The notes under the pieces were generated by a model. It saw nothing but the letters and a program-made list of their open reading frames with translations. It was not told the origin of the DNA and did not search any database. The position numbers and the translations under genes are program-made. Of a stretch of 60,000 nucleotides of DNA, positions 13,150 to 25,360 are shown in pieces. Each line of letters begins with the position of its first letter. The stretch's first letter is position 1. The stretch is taken from NCBI GenBank assembly GCA_914767715.1, contig OU612069.1:17855387-17915386 (forward strand), in the 5' to 3' direction. Source of the DNA: Membranipora membranacea. Its lineage: Eukaryota; Bryozoa; Gymnolaemata; Cheilostomatida; Membraniporidae.

Positions 13150-14039
13150 AGTGACGTTTATAAACAGCGATTTGCTGAGGATTGCTGACTCCGTTCTACT
13201 GGATGAGGCAAAAACATTCAGAAGTCAAAGCTGTCATCGAGCATGAAGCCAAAAGGACTGCCTTTATTATTTCATACCAAAGTATTCAAGTTTATGCCTG
13301 GTTGCACAATGTAGATATCAATATGTGTATTGTGCAATATCTGGTCTAACGATCAGTTTGAGATGAGTCAAACAAGCTTTATGTGCAAAAAGTATCAAGC
13401 TATACCGCAACCAAAAGAATTATGTTTAATTAGAGATGAATTCCAAATGACAACATTTTTATTTGATGATTATAGCAGATTTGAATTTTTTGTTGATGAG
13501 ACATCAAGTTTTTAATGGTGCCCTTGATATCCTGCTAAAGTTTTTTGCTTTGTGTGGCAAGAGCTATTCGGTATGCATCTTTTCAAAGCGAAAGAACATC
13601 TCATGATCAAAATAACCCATAACCGAAGGGAGCATAGTCATTAATTTGAGAAATTATATACGCCCAATCATATGAGCAGTGGTATTTTTATTGGAAATAT
13701 TATTATCCAAATTCATGTGATCCTAAAAGTTTGACTGACTTACTTTTAGCTCTATCGTATGTGACCAAACTCCAGCTTTTTAGCTTATATACAGTTTCCT
13801 CTCTAGATCGTGAACTAGTTCAGTTGATTGATTAATTTATTTGCTATCACAAACATTAAATGTTGCGAAAAATGGATGCATATACTTTGTCATAATTAGA
13901 TCTTGCTACTAGTGTATGGAACTGTGGACTTTTTAAAAAAAGAATCTCATTAAGTTTGATGCAAATTTGCCTCAGAAAACAGTCTTTGCCCCACGATCTG
14001 CGATATTTAACATGTCTAAGGCGGCCAGAAGGGAAACGT
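13150..14039. other. Region upstream of copy C start exon
   Basis: No exon identified. It presumably holds the copy C promoter; I could not pick a convincing TATA box or initiator by eye. Confidence 0.35.
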
Positions 14040-14986
14040 TCAAGAAAATCATCCCTAAGCCTGAAAAGTGTTACAACAGGCCAACCAATAAAGGTTACTG
14101 ACCTCAAACACTTGTCATCACCCAACAAAAGCTGGTTTTTAAATTGTTCATCAATGATCATTTTAAAAGGATTAAAAAAATATTGGTTCAATTCAAAAGT
14201 TATATTTTGATATTTGATGCGTAGTGATGTACTCCATCCAAATTTGGATGCGATGAATAAATGTTAAATTTGAAAATTTCAATTATTTCAATTACAAACT
14301 CTCTTCCGCCATTTTGTTTCAGTAACACAAATACCCGCAGCCTCCAATTCCTTTCATTGCTCTCAAAACAAAAATTAGGCATTTAGTTTTAGATTATAAT
14401 AGCTTCTCAACTTAATTCAGTTTATTGCAGCCATGGGGTGTAGGGGCTACTGACTGCCTCATGGTGCAGATCCAAGGCTTATACATTGGATTTCTAGTGT
14501 TGAGTATGCTGCCTACTGGTAGAGCTCAATAGCATCTTGATACGTATTAAGTGGTGCCAGTGTTTTCTTCTACTTCTACTTGGTCTCCCATTGCAAGTTC
14601 CTGCAAATTGTGAGGTCATAGCATTCCTTCTGTTCAAACTCCTATGACAATGACCAGCATTGATCTAGAAACCTGCTCAAATCCAGATAGACCATCAAAT
14701 CTTGCTGAACTCCTTAATCCTCATCCTCATATCCAGAGGTCAATTTTGTGCCGTCAATATAGCCGTAGCCAATATAACCGTCTGAGTAAACCAGATTTCT
14801 GGGAATGAATCCTCCACATAGAACACCATGTGTGGGACTTTGGCATAGATGATGACTCCATATGTTTTAACAGCTCTTATATTGATGTTGAGTTAGTTTT
14901 TATCATTACTGGTTAACTTACCCATGATATAAGGATGTCACAATATGTACAGCTATCAGAATGACGAATGTATAAGTTGACAGCAT
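14040..14986 (-). pseudogene. Receptor copy D: fragment with signal exon and part of a propeller exon
   Basis: The piece 14922-14986 is exactly 65 nt between a TTTTCAG acceptor and a GTAAGT donor and encodes M-L-S-T-Y-T-F-V-I-L-I-A-V-H-I-V-T-S-L-Y, a clear match to exon 2 of copies C and H. About 750 bp downstream, roughly 14060-14180 encodes I-I-D-E-Q-F-K-N-Q-L-L-L-G-D and L-R-S-V-T-F-I-G, the middle of the propeller exon. The start of exon 3, its end, the stalks, the membrane span and the tail are missing. It sits immediately upstream of intact copy C in the same orientation and looks like the remains of a tandem copy. Confidence 0.72.
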
Positions 14987-16445
14987 CTGAAAATAAACAT
15001 CAGAAAACGGAAACCTTTCATATTTTGTTTTTATTCTAGAATGATCAGAAATTGTCTTGGCTATCAACCATGGTACAAAAACAGCTTGAAATGCAGCCTT
15101 TATTTCTCGAATAATTGCAATTATGGTGATTCTTAAACTTTGGGCCATGTTTCACCATGCAGCCCCTGCATTTCTGATTTTGCTTTAATCAGGATACTCG
15201 AAACAAACCCACACTTTATGAGTGACAATAAAACTTCCATCTTTAAGCTTCAAAATAATAATACAGTGAATACAGGAATGTAGTACTTGAAGCTCAAGTT
15301 TTCAACCAGCAATAATTTGTATATTTTAGGAAGCCTTCAATGAATTATTAAGTATTTTACTTTCTATCGTTGTGGTTTCAGTCAAATTATAAGCTGATGA
15401 ATGAACAGTATCTATCAAGAAAATGTTTACCCACGAAAGTTGCTTCAGATGGACCACTCCTGCTGTTTTTTGCATGGCACAAAAAAACTCAAATCTTACG
15501 CAACAGATGTCGAGTCCGCAGAATACATAACGACAAAATGTCACTTGATTACTCTAACAGAAAAAAATCATTTTTATGATGAGTCATCTAGCTGATGGCC
15601 AAAAGCATCTTGAATCCCATCCCATTGCTTGGTATAAACAGTTAATGCTTGACATGAATGGTTCAATTATGGTGCAATCAACAGTTTTGTGCAAAATATG
15701 ATGTAGATACTTATCAAATGAAGCGATGTCTCTCTATGAAAATAGCAGAGGTGCAGATCCTCTTAAATTAACTTAGCAGTGAACATTATATATATTATGT
15801 ATATTGAGAGTTTTATGAGGAAGCCTACAATGAACTTGATCAGTTAATATAAATATTATGTTTTTGCTAACCTCAGCGTTTTCAGACACCGAAAATGCTG
15901 TCTTAGGCTGAGCTATCAATCAGTCTGGGTTGAGTCAAAAATTTAAAAAAGGAAGAGTGATGATACCCACAGATGTCAAAACCAGATATGTGCTTTTAAA
16001 TGCCTCATAGTTCATTGTTGACCCTAGGAAACGTAAACTTGGCGAAAAATGACACAACGATGACCTATACATCCGATTGATATTTAATTTTTTGACTGTC
16101 ACCAGCCTAAATTTTTCTTAATTGATGAGCGAAAATTGATTGAATCTTCAGCCTTAACATGATGAATTCGAGTATGAGTTGCACACCTGTCCGTTGTCAA
16201 GTTTGCGGCAAGAAATAGAAGATTGAATTTCGAAAAGAAGAAAATGTAGCTACATCAAACCCAAAACCCTGAGCATGCAAATTAGTTCAATTTCAGAATA
16301 TTCTGAGCAAAAAATCTCTTTTACATTTGCCGATCGCAATTGACCAGTTTTGAGAGTTATCAGGAATAATTATTGCATATACTATAGCCATAGACCCACA
16401 TTATGCAAGAAGCATAGCAGCAAATAACGACAAGTATTTTCGTAG
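14987..16445. other. Spacer between fragments D and E
   Basis: No gene recognised. The last 65 bases or so (from about 16380) match the intron just before the tail exon of copy K (53016-53090, opposite strand), so the duplication that produced copy E began inside that intron. Confidence 0.4.
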
Positions 16446-16683
16446 ATTCTCTAAAGATATAATATATCCAATGGTCAGTCAATCAAATGACCAAGTTGCA
16501 GCTGGCATACCTCTAGATGTCTTCGCAGTTGGGGTACAGCATCACTCAAACAATGCAATATCTGAGCATGCTGATGCTAGCCGTATCGATCAAGATGGCC
16601 ATGAAGCTGCAGAATATACAACACTTTGCCATGGTACATCACAAGATACACATATCTATGCTGCGTTACACTTCAATCAATGA
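16446..16683 (+). pseudogene. Receptor copy E: orphan cytoplasmic-tail exon
   Basis: A 238-nt tail exon follows a CGTAG acceptor and is fully open to TGA at 16681-16683. It encodes V-A-A-G-I-P-L-D-V-F-A-V near its start, then A-E-Y-T-T-L and, ten residues later, I-Y-A-A-L. It is closest to the tail of copy K, sharing V-A-A-G-I-P-L-D-V-F-A-V and D-A-S-R-I-D, and lies in the opposite orientation. No membrane exon or ectodomain exon is found upstream; the nearest receptor fragment (D) is on the other strand. It is best read as a single-exon duplicate. The open frame and intact acceptor leave open use as an alternative tail, but nothing visible could splice to it. Confidence 0.7.
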
Positions 16684-18479
16684 TAATATCAATCTGCTCT
16701 TAAAAAATTCTCTGTTATTTCTGAGAGAACAGTTCAATATTTTAGCATGTTAATATAAAGTAAATATTAGTTTTTTGAAAGCTTGTGCTTCTACTACATG
16801 CAACAGTTGTCATTGAAAACTGGATCAATGAAAAGTGGATACCTTTGAGATTCATTGAGTAACTGTACAGCGATGTAAATGAAATATCCATTCAACTTTT
16901 GTCGGAAAATCAGAATTGTTCTTTGCCTATGAATCATCTATCACTCATCTCAGACTGATCGTAAGCTCCAACATAAAATTAATACATGTGGTGAAATTTA
17001 TCGCCAATTATGAAATGTTTAGTGAAGCTTGTTCTGTCAATAGGTTCAATGTATTCTTATTGTTTTACCTTGATTTTGTGTCTCGCTATCTTTTGGCTGT
17101 GCATACAACCGTTATTACGGAACCTGTAAGTCCCTTCCAACTTTATGATGTAGTTTAGATATGTCATGTAAGTAACCAGTGGTCTTTAGTATGTAGTACC
17201 ATCACCTTCGATGTTTGGCATTATTTGTAAGAATAATTCAAATTCCAAAGAATGTTTGCAAACAACTATCACACATGATGCACAACTCTCAAGACTAATC
17301 ATCCCTGTTGTATCCCCAGAGAGGACTAATTGAAGTGATTTTTTTAAGTTTTTCTATTTGTTTATAATGTATCAATTTTATTTCTTTATCTTGGTGCTCT
17401 CTGACTGACCAGAGTAAGGCATTACTCAAGATCAATCATTCATCACATTGCTATTCCTGGGAAAAAGTGATGTATTGGGTGATCACAGTTAGACAAACTG
17501 AATAAAATTGTGTGTAGTACCCATTATCAATTTCCCATGTTTGGAGGGTGATACAGCACCTCTTGTCTGGATTCAAATTCGGTGAGGTCAATGCCCAATG
17601 CTTTCACCAGGCAGCTGATAGGAATATGACACAGATTTCAATCATTTGTATTTCGAAGTTAGTATTGGGATTGTGTTTTCTCGTACAAAAAGAAGACAAC
17701 ACATAAATAATCCTCACTCAAAATAATCCCCCTTACGATGAAGCTTGTATCTCTTACCTTTTTTTACATTGATTTTATTCTCGGTTTACCGGATGCAAAT
17801 TGTTTTTTTCGAAATTCTACAGAGAATTTATTCAATTATTCAAGCTTTATACCGAAGTTTGGTATGAAAATCATATTTTTATTCTTGAGAAAGATTTATC
17901 GTTGTTGAATGTTAGGTAACAAGATCAATTTAAATTGCAGGAGGGCAGGAGATAGGGCTCTGTTCATTAACTATTTGAGGCTCATATCTGCCGACAGTGT
18001 TTCAGTATGAAGCTACAACATTGATTACAATCATACATTCTAACAAAACAAATCAGTTCAAGCCTCATCATTGCAGCACCACAACTAGTATACTACATTG
18101 TTCGAAAGGCTCTTACAACACTGATATCGAGGTCACATTTTTTAGGATGTGTATATCTGTTCGTTTGAGTCAGTTAAGTATCATTGCCTCACAGGTTCCC
18201 GCCCCTAGTAAATAAAATTGACCTCGGGTTGTCACGCTAATTATCTTGTGATGTTACTCACGCTAAGAGAACTAAGTCACTGTTTATCGATCAGAGATAT
18301 ACATGCAATAGTATTTCACCTGATTGGTGTAAAATCCTTCAGCAATTCATCGCACAAATGATTTGCCTTAGTAGTTAACTTCATTACGACTTTTGAGGCT
18401 TCAGGAAGCTTTCCCCTTTAATAAGAGAACTGTCTACATTTCAACTACTGTCATTTAAGTAATAAACTTCAGCAACAAA
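16684..18479. other. Spacer with diverged repeats
   Basis: 16920-16965 shares the C-T-C-A-G-A-C-T/G-G-A-T-C motif found near 1478-1506 and, reversed, near 46665 and 52085, all in receptor-gene flanks. 17640-17790 matches 43555-43690. No coding exon recognised. Confidence 0.4.
17640..17790. repeat. Dispersed repeat, copy 1
   Basis: About 130 bp resembles 43555-43690, with shared blocks GTATTGGGATTG, AAAAAGAAG and a following AATAATC segment. The family is unassigned. Confidence 0.5.
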
Positions 18480-20520
18480 AATCAACCCTCAACCCAACTC
18501 AAGAACCTCTCTGTTAGGCAGAGAGGCTTTTGACAATCCTTTAAACTGACGTGGCATACAGCGGCCTGTACAGTTCCTCACTGAGATGGTCGAATATCAC
18601 GTTAATCTTTCTACAACAATTCATTACCATCCTCCTCATAACTAAGAGTGACTTACAATAGTAGAAGAGGTGTTCTGCCTATTCTTTCACCTCTGGGCAT
18701 AACAAACAGTCAATTCTCACTCTTTCATTTTATATTTAGCAATGAAGTCTCCCGTCTTAATCCCTCCATATGTTATCCTTCACATATAATCTATATTTTT
18801 TATTGATATCAATCCGTCAGCCCAGATTGTGAAAACCCTTCTCCTATAATTACCTGGATCAAGTTCTTTGGGCACTCTAATATTGATAGGATTCTTAATT
18901 TCACATAGCCATGCACAGCTCTGACGCAGGGACACATGTTGAAACCCATCCTCTCCAAACGATCCCCCAACTTCCTCCTCAACCTATCAACCTCAATATA
19001 CACTCCCCAGAGACTAAAGCAATGAGAAGCTGAAATAGAATATGTATGAGGAGCCATATTCTGTGACCAGAGACCATGAAGGCCAGCAAAAAATGTTCCT
19101 CTTTATTAGAGGAACTTGAACAAAAACAAAATTTAACTTAACTGCACTGTATCTTTAGAAACTAGTTTTTATCTTAGGATGTGAGTTTTTATGATGGTAA
19201 ATATTCTCTAATATGAAAAGAAAAAAATTGCGGCTGCTGAAAAAAAGATACTAAAACAAGAACAGAGGTCTTCGGCGACTTGCTTAAGGCATGAGAACTG
19301 CATGATGCAAATTATTATACATGTTCTAATGTCTCTGTTTCTGGTTTAAATTACAGGTTGTTTTCACTCCTTGTATTTTCCATTTTAAAAGGGTCGCTCC
19401 ATTCACTATACCACTATGACACTTTATAACTGTTCCATATTTTAGTTAATCAGGTTTTCTCGAGTTCACTTAACTCTTGGTTTGTATGAATTTTAATGGG
19501 TAAGAGATTGCCTTCTCCTATGAGAAATTGGTAAAGCTGATTGGTGGACACAAGGCTTATTTTAAGAATGTCTTTAGATTTTTCGTCTATTTTGTCAAGT
19601 ACTGTTTGTGCTGTTTTATGTTGGACTAGGTTTGAAGCAGTGTGCACTGTTTTTAGTATATGTATGTGGAAACAGAGTTATTGTCCAAAAAGAAAAAAAA
19701 TACGAGAAAAGATCGAGTCTTTAGTGTTCAAACAACACTCGTACAGGTAGGCATAGGTTATCTTGAAGGTAAGTTGCCTCAAAGTAGGATTTTAGTTCAT
19801 ATAAGCCCATGCCTCCTTTTTCTTTTGCCAGCTCTACGAATTGTCTTTTAATAAATTCTGCTATCCCTTCTCCGTAGATCAGGGAAAAGGCAAGCTTTTT
19901 CATGAGAGCTGTGTGTATTGCACTGGGTAAAAAGGTGTGTAAAATGTAAAATATTATTGAGTACAATGTTGTATTAACTATTATGACTTTCCCTTTGATG
20001 GTACAGGGGATAGTCTGAAGAAAGTTTATTTTTGTTTTTGATTTCGGATGCATTCTAACATATTTATTCTTTCCATTTCTTGGCTGTCAGTATCTTTAAA
20101 AATGATTCCACACCCTTTTATTTCATCAACAGCGTACTTATTGGTTAGGTCCGCTGTACCCAAAGCAAAAAGCTGAGTTTTGGCTCTATTTAACTCGCTA
20201 CCTGTAGCCTGTTGGATGTGATCAAAAAAAGAAAAAAAATATATTCTACATCGGCGTTATCTTGGCAAAAAAAAAGAAGGTCGTCTGCATGGGCAGTAAC
20301 TTTAGCTTCTTTGTTTGCGGTTAAAGGGATACCCCTGAAAGCAGCTTGGCTGTGTATGTATAAAAGAAAAGACTCTACATAAATAGAGAGATGGTGAAAG
20401 TGGGCACCCCTGTCTTACCCCTCTCTGTAGTTCAATGTCTTCAGAAAGGTGGCCATTTATTTGAACCAAAGTGGTAGTATTCTCGTAAAAGCAAAAATGT
20501 TACTTGCTGTTTGCAAAGAA
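18480..20520 (-). mobile_element. 5'-truncated non-LTR retrotransposon (Tx1/L1-like), decayed
   Basis: On the minus strand the pieces follow the order of a LINE ORF2 from reverse transcriptase to C-terminus, with frameshifts and stops. About 20390-20500 encodes L-Q-R-G-V-R-Q-G-C-P-L-S-P. About 20255-20330 encodes T-A-H-A-D-D-L-L-F-F, where A-D-D is the polymerase catalytic box. About 20150-20230 encodes A-T-G-S-E-L-N-R-A-K-T-Q-L, the usual downstream RT block. 19721-20053 continues into the thumb region (I-K-G-K-V-I-I-V-N, G-G-M-G-L). About 18650-18710 encodes a C-x-x-C ... H-L-F-x-x-C zinc-finger motif typical of RT C-termini, after L-I-Q-V-I-I-G-E-G near 18840. The N-terminal half and ORF1 are absent: the element ends abruptly at the SINE boundary at 20521. 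It is not active. The clade is inferred from motifs only. Confidence 0.8.
18508..18530. repeat. Short inverted repeat near the LINE 3' end
   Basis: CCTCTCTG and CAGAGAGG form an 8-bp perfect stem around a 5-nt loop. It lies just past the decoded end of the LINE and could be part of its 3' UTR; that role is inference. Confidence 0.45.
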
Positions 20521-20734
20521 ACAGAAGATTGGGCTGCCCCTAAAGAGGGATGCAAGGTGCCCTAAATCCTCATAATGAGAACGTGATACATCCTATAAAA
20601 CTAGAATGCATCCTAGAGGTGAGGCCAAAGAAGACCTCCTAATCATAAGTGTGCAGCGATCTGCCAAAAACTGAACTGGTACTAATCGGCCATTGGCAGT
20701 GACACTTTGATCTTAGCCAATAGGCTGAGAACTG
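20521..20734 (-). mobile_element. SINE with a U2 snRNA-like head, copy 1
   Basis: On the minus strand it starts with a stretch containing TTGGCTAAGATCAA, the well-known 5' segment of U2 snRNA, and then diverges from U2 into a body shared with the copy at 25805-26002 (AGTACCAGTTCAG, GGGGCAGCCCAATCTTCTGT). It has a roughly 30-bp internal insertion relative to copy 2. Its 3' end abuts the truncated LINE in the same orientation. Because only about the first 35 bases resemble U2 and the same unrelated body recurs, I call it a SINE with a snRNA-derived head rather than a U2 gene or simple pseudogene. Confidence 0.68.
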
Positions 20735-23700
20735 CAAACTTTAGTGAGCAATGACGATGACCAAGAATAATGTTACTTAAATCCAAAATCTTAAATCCAC
20801 AAACTTCATATAATTCATATAATTCATCTGTGACTTTTTCAGTCGATGTTAAGGAGGCATAATATTATAGCAGTTGTTATGAAATGTCAGATATTACTAA
20901 GTAACAATTATCCCAGTAACAATCTTCAAAAACTCAAGCTGCTTGACAAAAGCTTACAAGGGTCAGCTATTCTAGATTCTGAATTTGTGGACCAATCAAT
21001 GATTGGAAATGCAGTCAAGCAACCATACATTAATAGCCAAACGGGTTCTCAGGGTTAAGATAAATGTGCCCCTCATCAATATAAATAATATCAGTGAGTA
21101 AAGCCAATGGGTGAATATGACATTTCAAACCTATGCGAATACGAAACTTTTTGCAAATAATTGTAAGGCTTATTTTGTACTGGGTTTCTGAAGCTGTCTC
21201 CTGAATCTTGCTGCCAGAAATATGGACATTGATGCTTAGAATCACACAATTATCTTAGCAATATACTATTTAAACTTGATCCATTGCTGCATCATTCAGG
21301 CTCAAGTAGCACTGCCAAAAAATGGTGGAAGGAAGCAGGTGTTGGTTGATAAACTTTAAGCAGACGATTTTTGATAGTTTTTTTCAGGCTTGTGAAACAT
21401 TCAGCAAGTTTCTCACTGGTATCAGAGTCATTATGCACAGTGATTGTAATGAAAAGATTTTTATTTTTACAATCTGTTTAACCTATTTATATTTAAATGT
21501 AAAATGTTCAACACTTGGTCATTTCAATTTTTTTTTTATATGTTATTGGCATCATTTTCATTCTCGAAGAATTTTCTACAATATTAGCCATTCATTTAAA
21601 TGCAGGCAGTCATTAATCAGTCAAATTAATTAAACAATCACAATAAAGCATCTTATTTGTAAACATAAATTAGTTGATGCTTTGTTGCATGCCAACCATT
21701 TGACATGAATGTCAGAATGGGTCTGCATATTGTAGGTTTCCACAGGAAGCTTACACATTAAGAATCATGAATGCAGGGTTCATTCTTACAGCGTCGAATA
21801 AGCAGATTGAATTTGGATATTTTTTAAATTAATAAATACTCTCTCCTGAATCAGGATGTTCGGGACTGTCCTAAACTTCTTGTCTGAATTTATACTCACA
21901 GTATTGATTGCACAACCAAGGAGCTATCTGCTCAGTGAGTAGGGACAGATAGCTCCCAAATAAATAAAACAAGTTAACAAAAAAGCTAAGCTAGCATAAT
22001 ATACTCAAGTTTGTCAGAGTGCTGTTAATTCCTATTGGCGCTATGTTGTTTGTTTGTTGTTGTCTTTACTGTCATGACGAGGGGGTTTTGTCCTTAATTG
22101 AACATATTACAGATGTTACAACTATGACAACTATATCCTCATTAAGTTATCGAGAACACTATTTGACCCATTTATTAAATTGGCTTGTGATACTCTGTCC
22201 TTGTGCCTAAGACAGTGGTTTTAAATTTTCTGGTTTAAACTAAGTGCATTTCGAATTTTCCTTTAAGTTGTCTCCCCTGGCCGTGTGCAAGATATGTAAT
22301 GCCTCACTAATGGTCACACAATTACATTGTATAGGTTGATTCTCACACCAAAAAATAAAACACCATTTTGAACAAAGTAGTTTACAGCATGTCATAATAA
22401 CTGCAGAAATATGTGTCACCAGCGCTCACCAAGCCAGCAGACGGCAAATTATGAGTAATACATCCTTGCAATATTTATTCTGTGTTTTCATTTCAATCAA
22501 TTATGACATCAATGTTTCTGTGTGTATATTGTTTTTTGTCGGCTTGCTGAAGCCTGAAACCATAGATAGTGTCACCTGCTGGTGTGAACTATGGGAAAGT
22601 GAGGTAGACGTATCGTCTGTGTGGACAATGACCGTTGGGTATGCATACGGACAACTCACATGCCGGCCTGAAATACTAAATGTGGTGATACAAGGATGGC
22701 TCTTCTTACTAAATAAACACACCACAAGGCAGTCATTTGGAGTCTTATGATGATATCAGTTCAGCGGAGGATGTACCGATTGCATGGTAAGTACAATGAC
22801 AGTCGCAGGCCTACTAGTAAATTGTTGTTTTATGTAGAAGTTGCCAGTTTCAAACATTCATTGAAAGTCATCATTTTTTTACGCGAGCATTGACACCATA
22901 TAATATGATGTATCAAACTGAGAAGTGAAGCTGTTGCTGCCAGACCGCAGTTTCGCTGCCTGTATACAAATAACAAACAAAAACAGGTTCTGATCTTTGG
23001 GACGGAGCCTGCCTTTTTCACAGTACAGTGCCACTCATTAGCTCTAAATACAAAGTTGCTGAATGGATGCTTACCTATATTATGAGCCTTAACAAATCAA
23101 TTTGTTTATGGCCGCTATGGACTTGTAGCGGTAGTGTCCATAATGTTTTTGTTAAGAGCATTGACATCTTTCGGGCATCCATGCTATGATGAACATATCG
23201 TAACTTTTTTCATGGTTAGTTACGTTTTCTCGCTTTTTTTTCCATTTTTAAATGCTATGATGGGTCTTTCATATTTCTCTAGGCTGACTCCTTTCCAATT
23301 TAACTATTGTAATCACCTACATCTGTAGGATGCAGATGGCGGTGTTCTGTCCAGATATCAACTTGGTTTTTCGTGTGAATATTCCAGAAACCATTTTTGC
23401 GAATCGTTTTTGTTTCTATCAGCTATAACAAAACTTTTATACGATAACATTTCATGGAGCCCTGACAGCATTCGGAAATATGAATTGATTATCGCCTGCC
23501 TGCTGGGAGGAAAACATCTAACATGACATAGATAATACACTGTAAATCCCGACTACAGCACCCTTATCAGCTTATCAGTAATGTGTGGAACCGAGGATTT
23601 CAAAACAAATTTAGTTCAGTTTCAGTGGTACCATGAACAAAAGCAATGTAGCTCTATCTGTCTCAGAGAAGAGAACATCACAATTATTTTTGAATGATAA

Positions 23701-25053
23701 ACATAAATAACAGGTTCATTTCTGTTTATTAGGGGAGAGTTTTGTGGCATCCTTTGATCATTTCCAATAACATTTCGGCTACTACAGTACACTGTGTCAG
23801 TGTTCAACAGGGATCACACTGAGATAATACAGTCCACGATAGACCTTCTTTTCATGCTGGGTATAAAACTTAGTAACACCTCTCTGTCAATAGGCACACT
23901 CTCTAATACTTTTATTTGCAGCTACTTGCTAAGATTGAGTTAAGTTAGGCCGGGTATTATTTAACTTTGGGTGCTGCACTTTATAAATAATTAAACAGAC
24001 TGCTTATCTTCTTTTTCTTGGTCATCATTGAATAAACTGGTGAGGTAATTCTCTGTATGGTGTTGTTTTTTTTATAGATGGGAGATCTCAGTGGACATCT
24101 TAGACTGACCGGACCTATTGCGTTTTGAAAAAATAGTCTAGTGCTTGAACCAAGATCGATTAATCTATCGCCGATACAAATCCTTCACACTGCCCCCCAG
24201 TGAATGACTTCATCTCAAGAAGCTGCTCCAACGGCACCCTCTCCCTATGCCTGCCTCTGTTTTATGCAAGTGGCCGAAATTTTGTTGCATAGATGACGCT
24301 TCTACAAGCGATTAGGCTGTGTTTTCTTCACTCGATGTAGCTGTCTTATGAAACTTGTTAAATGAATATGTGAAAATTCATATATATATAGTAATAGTTT
24401 TCTCTCCATATTCATTATTCTATTTTCTCCATATTCAGCAAATAAATCTTGGTATTATAGCGTGTGACAACGATATTATCGAGTTTTGATTTATATTTAG
24501 TTTTGTCATGTTAACTCTGATGTTAGGAGTTGGTGATATGAGAGATTGTTATTTGTCGCGTAGTTTAGATTTACCATGAGTTTGGCATGTTAGTCTGACT
24601 AGACGAGGGGATGGGGGGGTCAGCAATTTTTATCTTGTATACCTATGACTGCCGCTAATTGTTTGCTGCTAGGCTCTGCATTTTATTTAGACACATCCTT
24701 GGCTGGCATCAAGGCAACACCATCACCGGGTAGGAAGACTGTTTGTTTTTTTTTTGTACAATTGAAGATTGGTATCTTACTTTAATGCTCACTGCTTGCT
24801 CATAGTATCATACCACAGTTTGCCAGACAAAAGCAAACATTTTTCAATGTCACTGCTCACAAGATATTTCATAGCGTAAGCTTCATTGTTATTCATCGCT
24901 ATTATGCTCTAACCCCAACTACTTGTATGGAGTTCATCACTTGGCCATTATGCTGTGTATTTGCTTGCCTGTGGTAGCATGTTGGAACTTTGCCAAAACA
25001 AAACAATTTTTGATGTGCTTGTGTATATGCACACAAGGAGCATCGGTGAAGCG
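20735..25053. other. Long spacer without receptor exons
   Basis: Many short frames on both strands but no recognisable domain. 20815-21060 has a faint resemblance to 44188-44420, with an AGTTGT(T/C)ATGAAATGT core. An 11-bp-stem hairpin lies at 21920-21956. At 22735-22787 a short acidic frame (S-Y-D-D-I-S-S-A-E-D-V-P) ends at a good GTAAGT donor and could be a stray exon, but nothing identifies it. Confidence 0.35.
21920..21956. repeat. Inverted repeat, 11-bp arms
   Basis: GGAGCTATCTG and CAGATAGCTCC are perfect complements around a 15-nt loop. Isolated in the spacer; no element boundary identified. Confidence 0.6.
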
Positions 25054-25300
25054 TAGCTCAGCCCAGTAGCTCAGCCCAGTAGCTCAGCCCAGTAGCCCAG
25101 CCCAGTAGCCCAGCCCAGTAGCCCAGCCCAGTAGCCCAGCCCAGTAGCCCAGCCCAGTAGCCCAGCCCAGTAGCCCAGCCCAGTAGCCCAGCCCAGTAGC
25201 CCAGCCCAGTAGCCCAGCCCAGTAGCCCAGCCCAGTAGCCCAGCCCAGTAGCCCAGCCCAGTAGCCCAGCCCAGTAGCCCAGCCCAGTAGCCCAGCCCAG
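25054..25300. repeat. 13-bp minisatellite, 19 units
   Basis: Nineteen consecutive 13-mers of TAGCCCAGCCCAG fill 247 bp exactly; the first three carry CTC in place of CCC. Because 13 is not a multiple of 3, every plus-strand frame runs into TAG. The long minus-strand frames across it (W-A-G-L-L-G-type repeats) are artefacts of the array. Confidence 0.93.
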
Positions 25301-25360
25301 TAGGCAAGCCCAGCCCAGGCAAGCCCAGCCCAGGCAAGCCCAGCCCAGGCAAGCCCAGCC
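25301..25360. repeat. 15-bp tandem repeat, 4 units, in frame with tail remnant F
   Basis: Four 15-mers (first TAGGCAAGCCCAGCC, then CAGGCAAGCCCAGCC) follow directly on the 13-mer array. On the plus strand they read A-S-P-A-Q per unit, in frame with the receptor tail that follows. They look like an offshoot of the 13-mer kept at a codon-compatible length. Confidence 0.85.

Noticed and set aside
22451-22750. Overlapping frames on both strands in the central spacer
   Set aside because: No recognisable domain, low-complexity hydrophobic stretches and no support from other copies.
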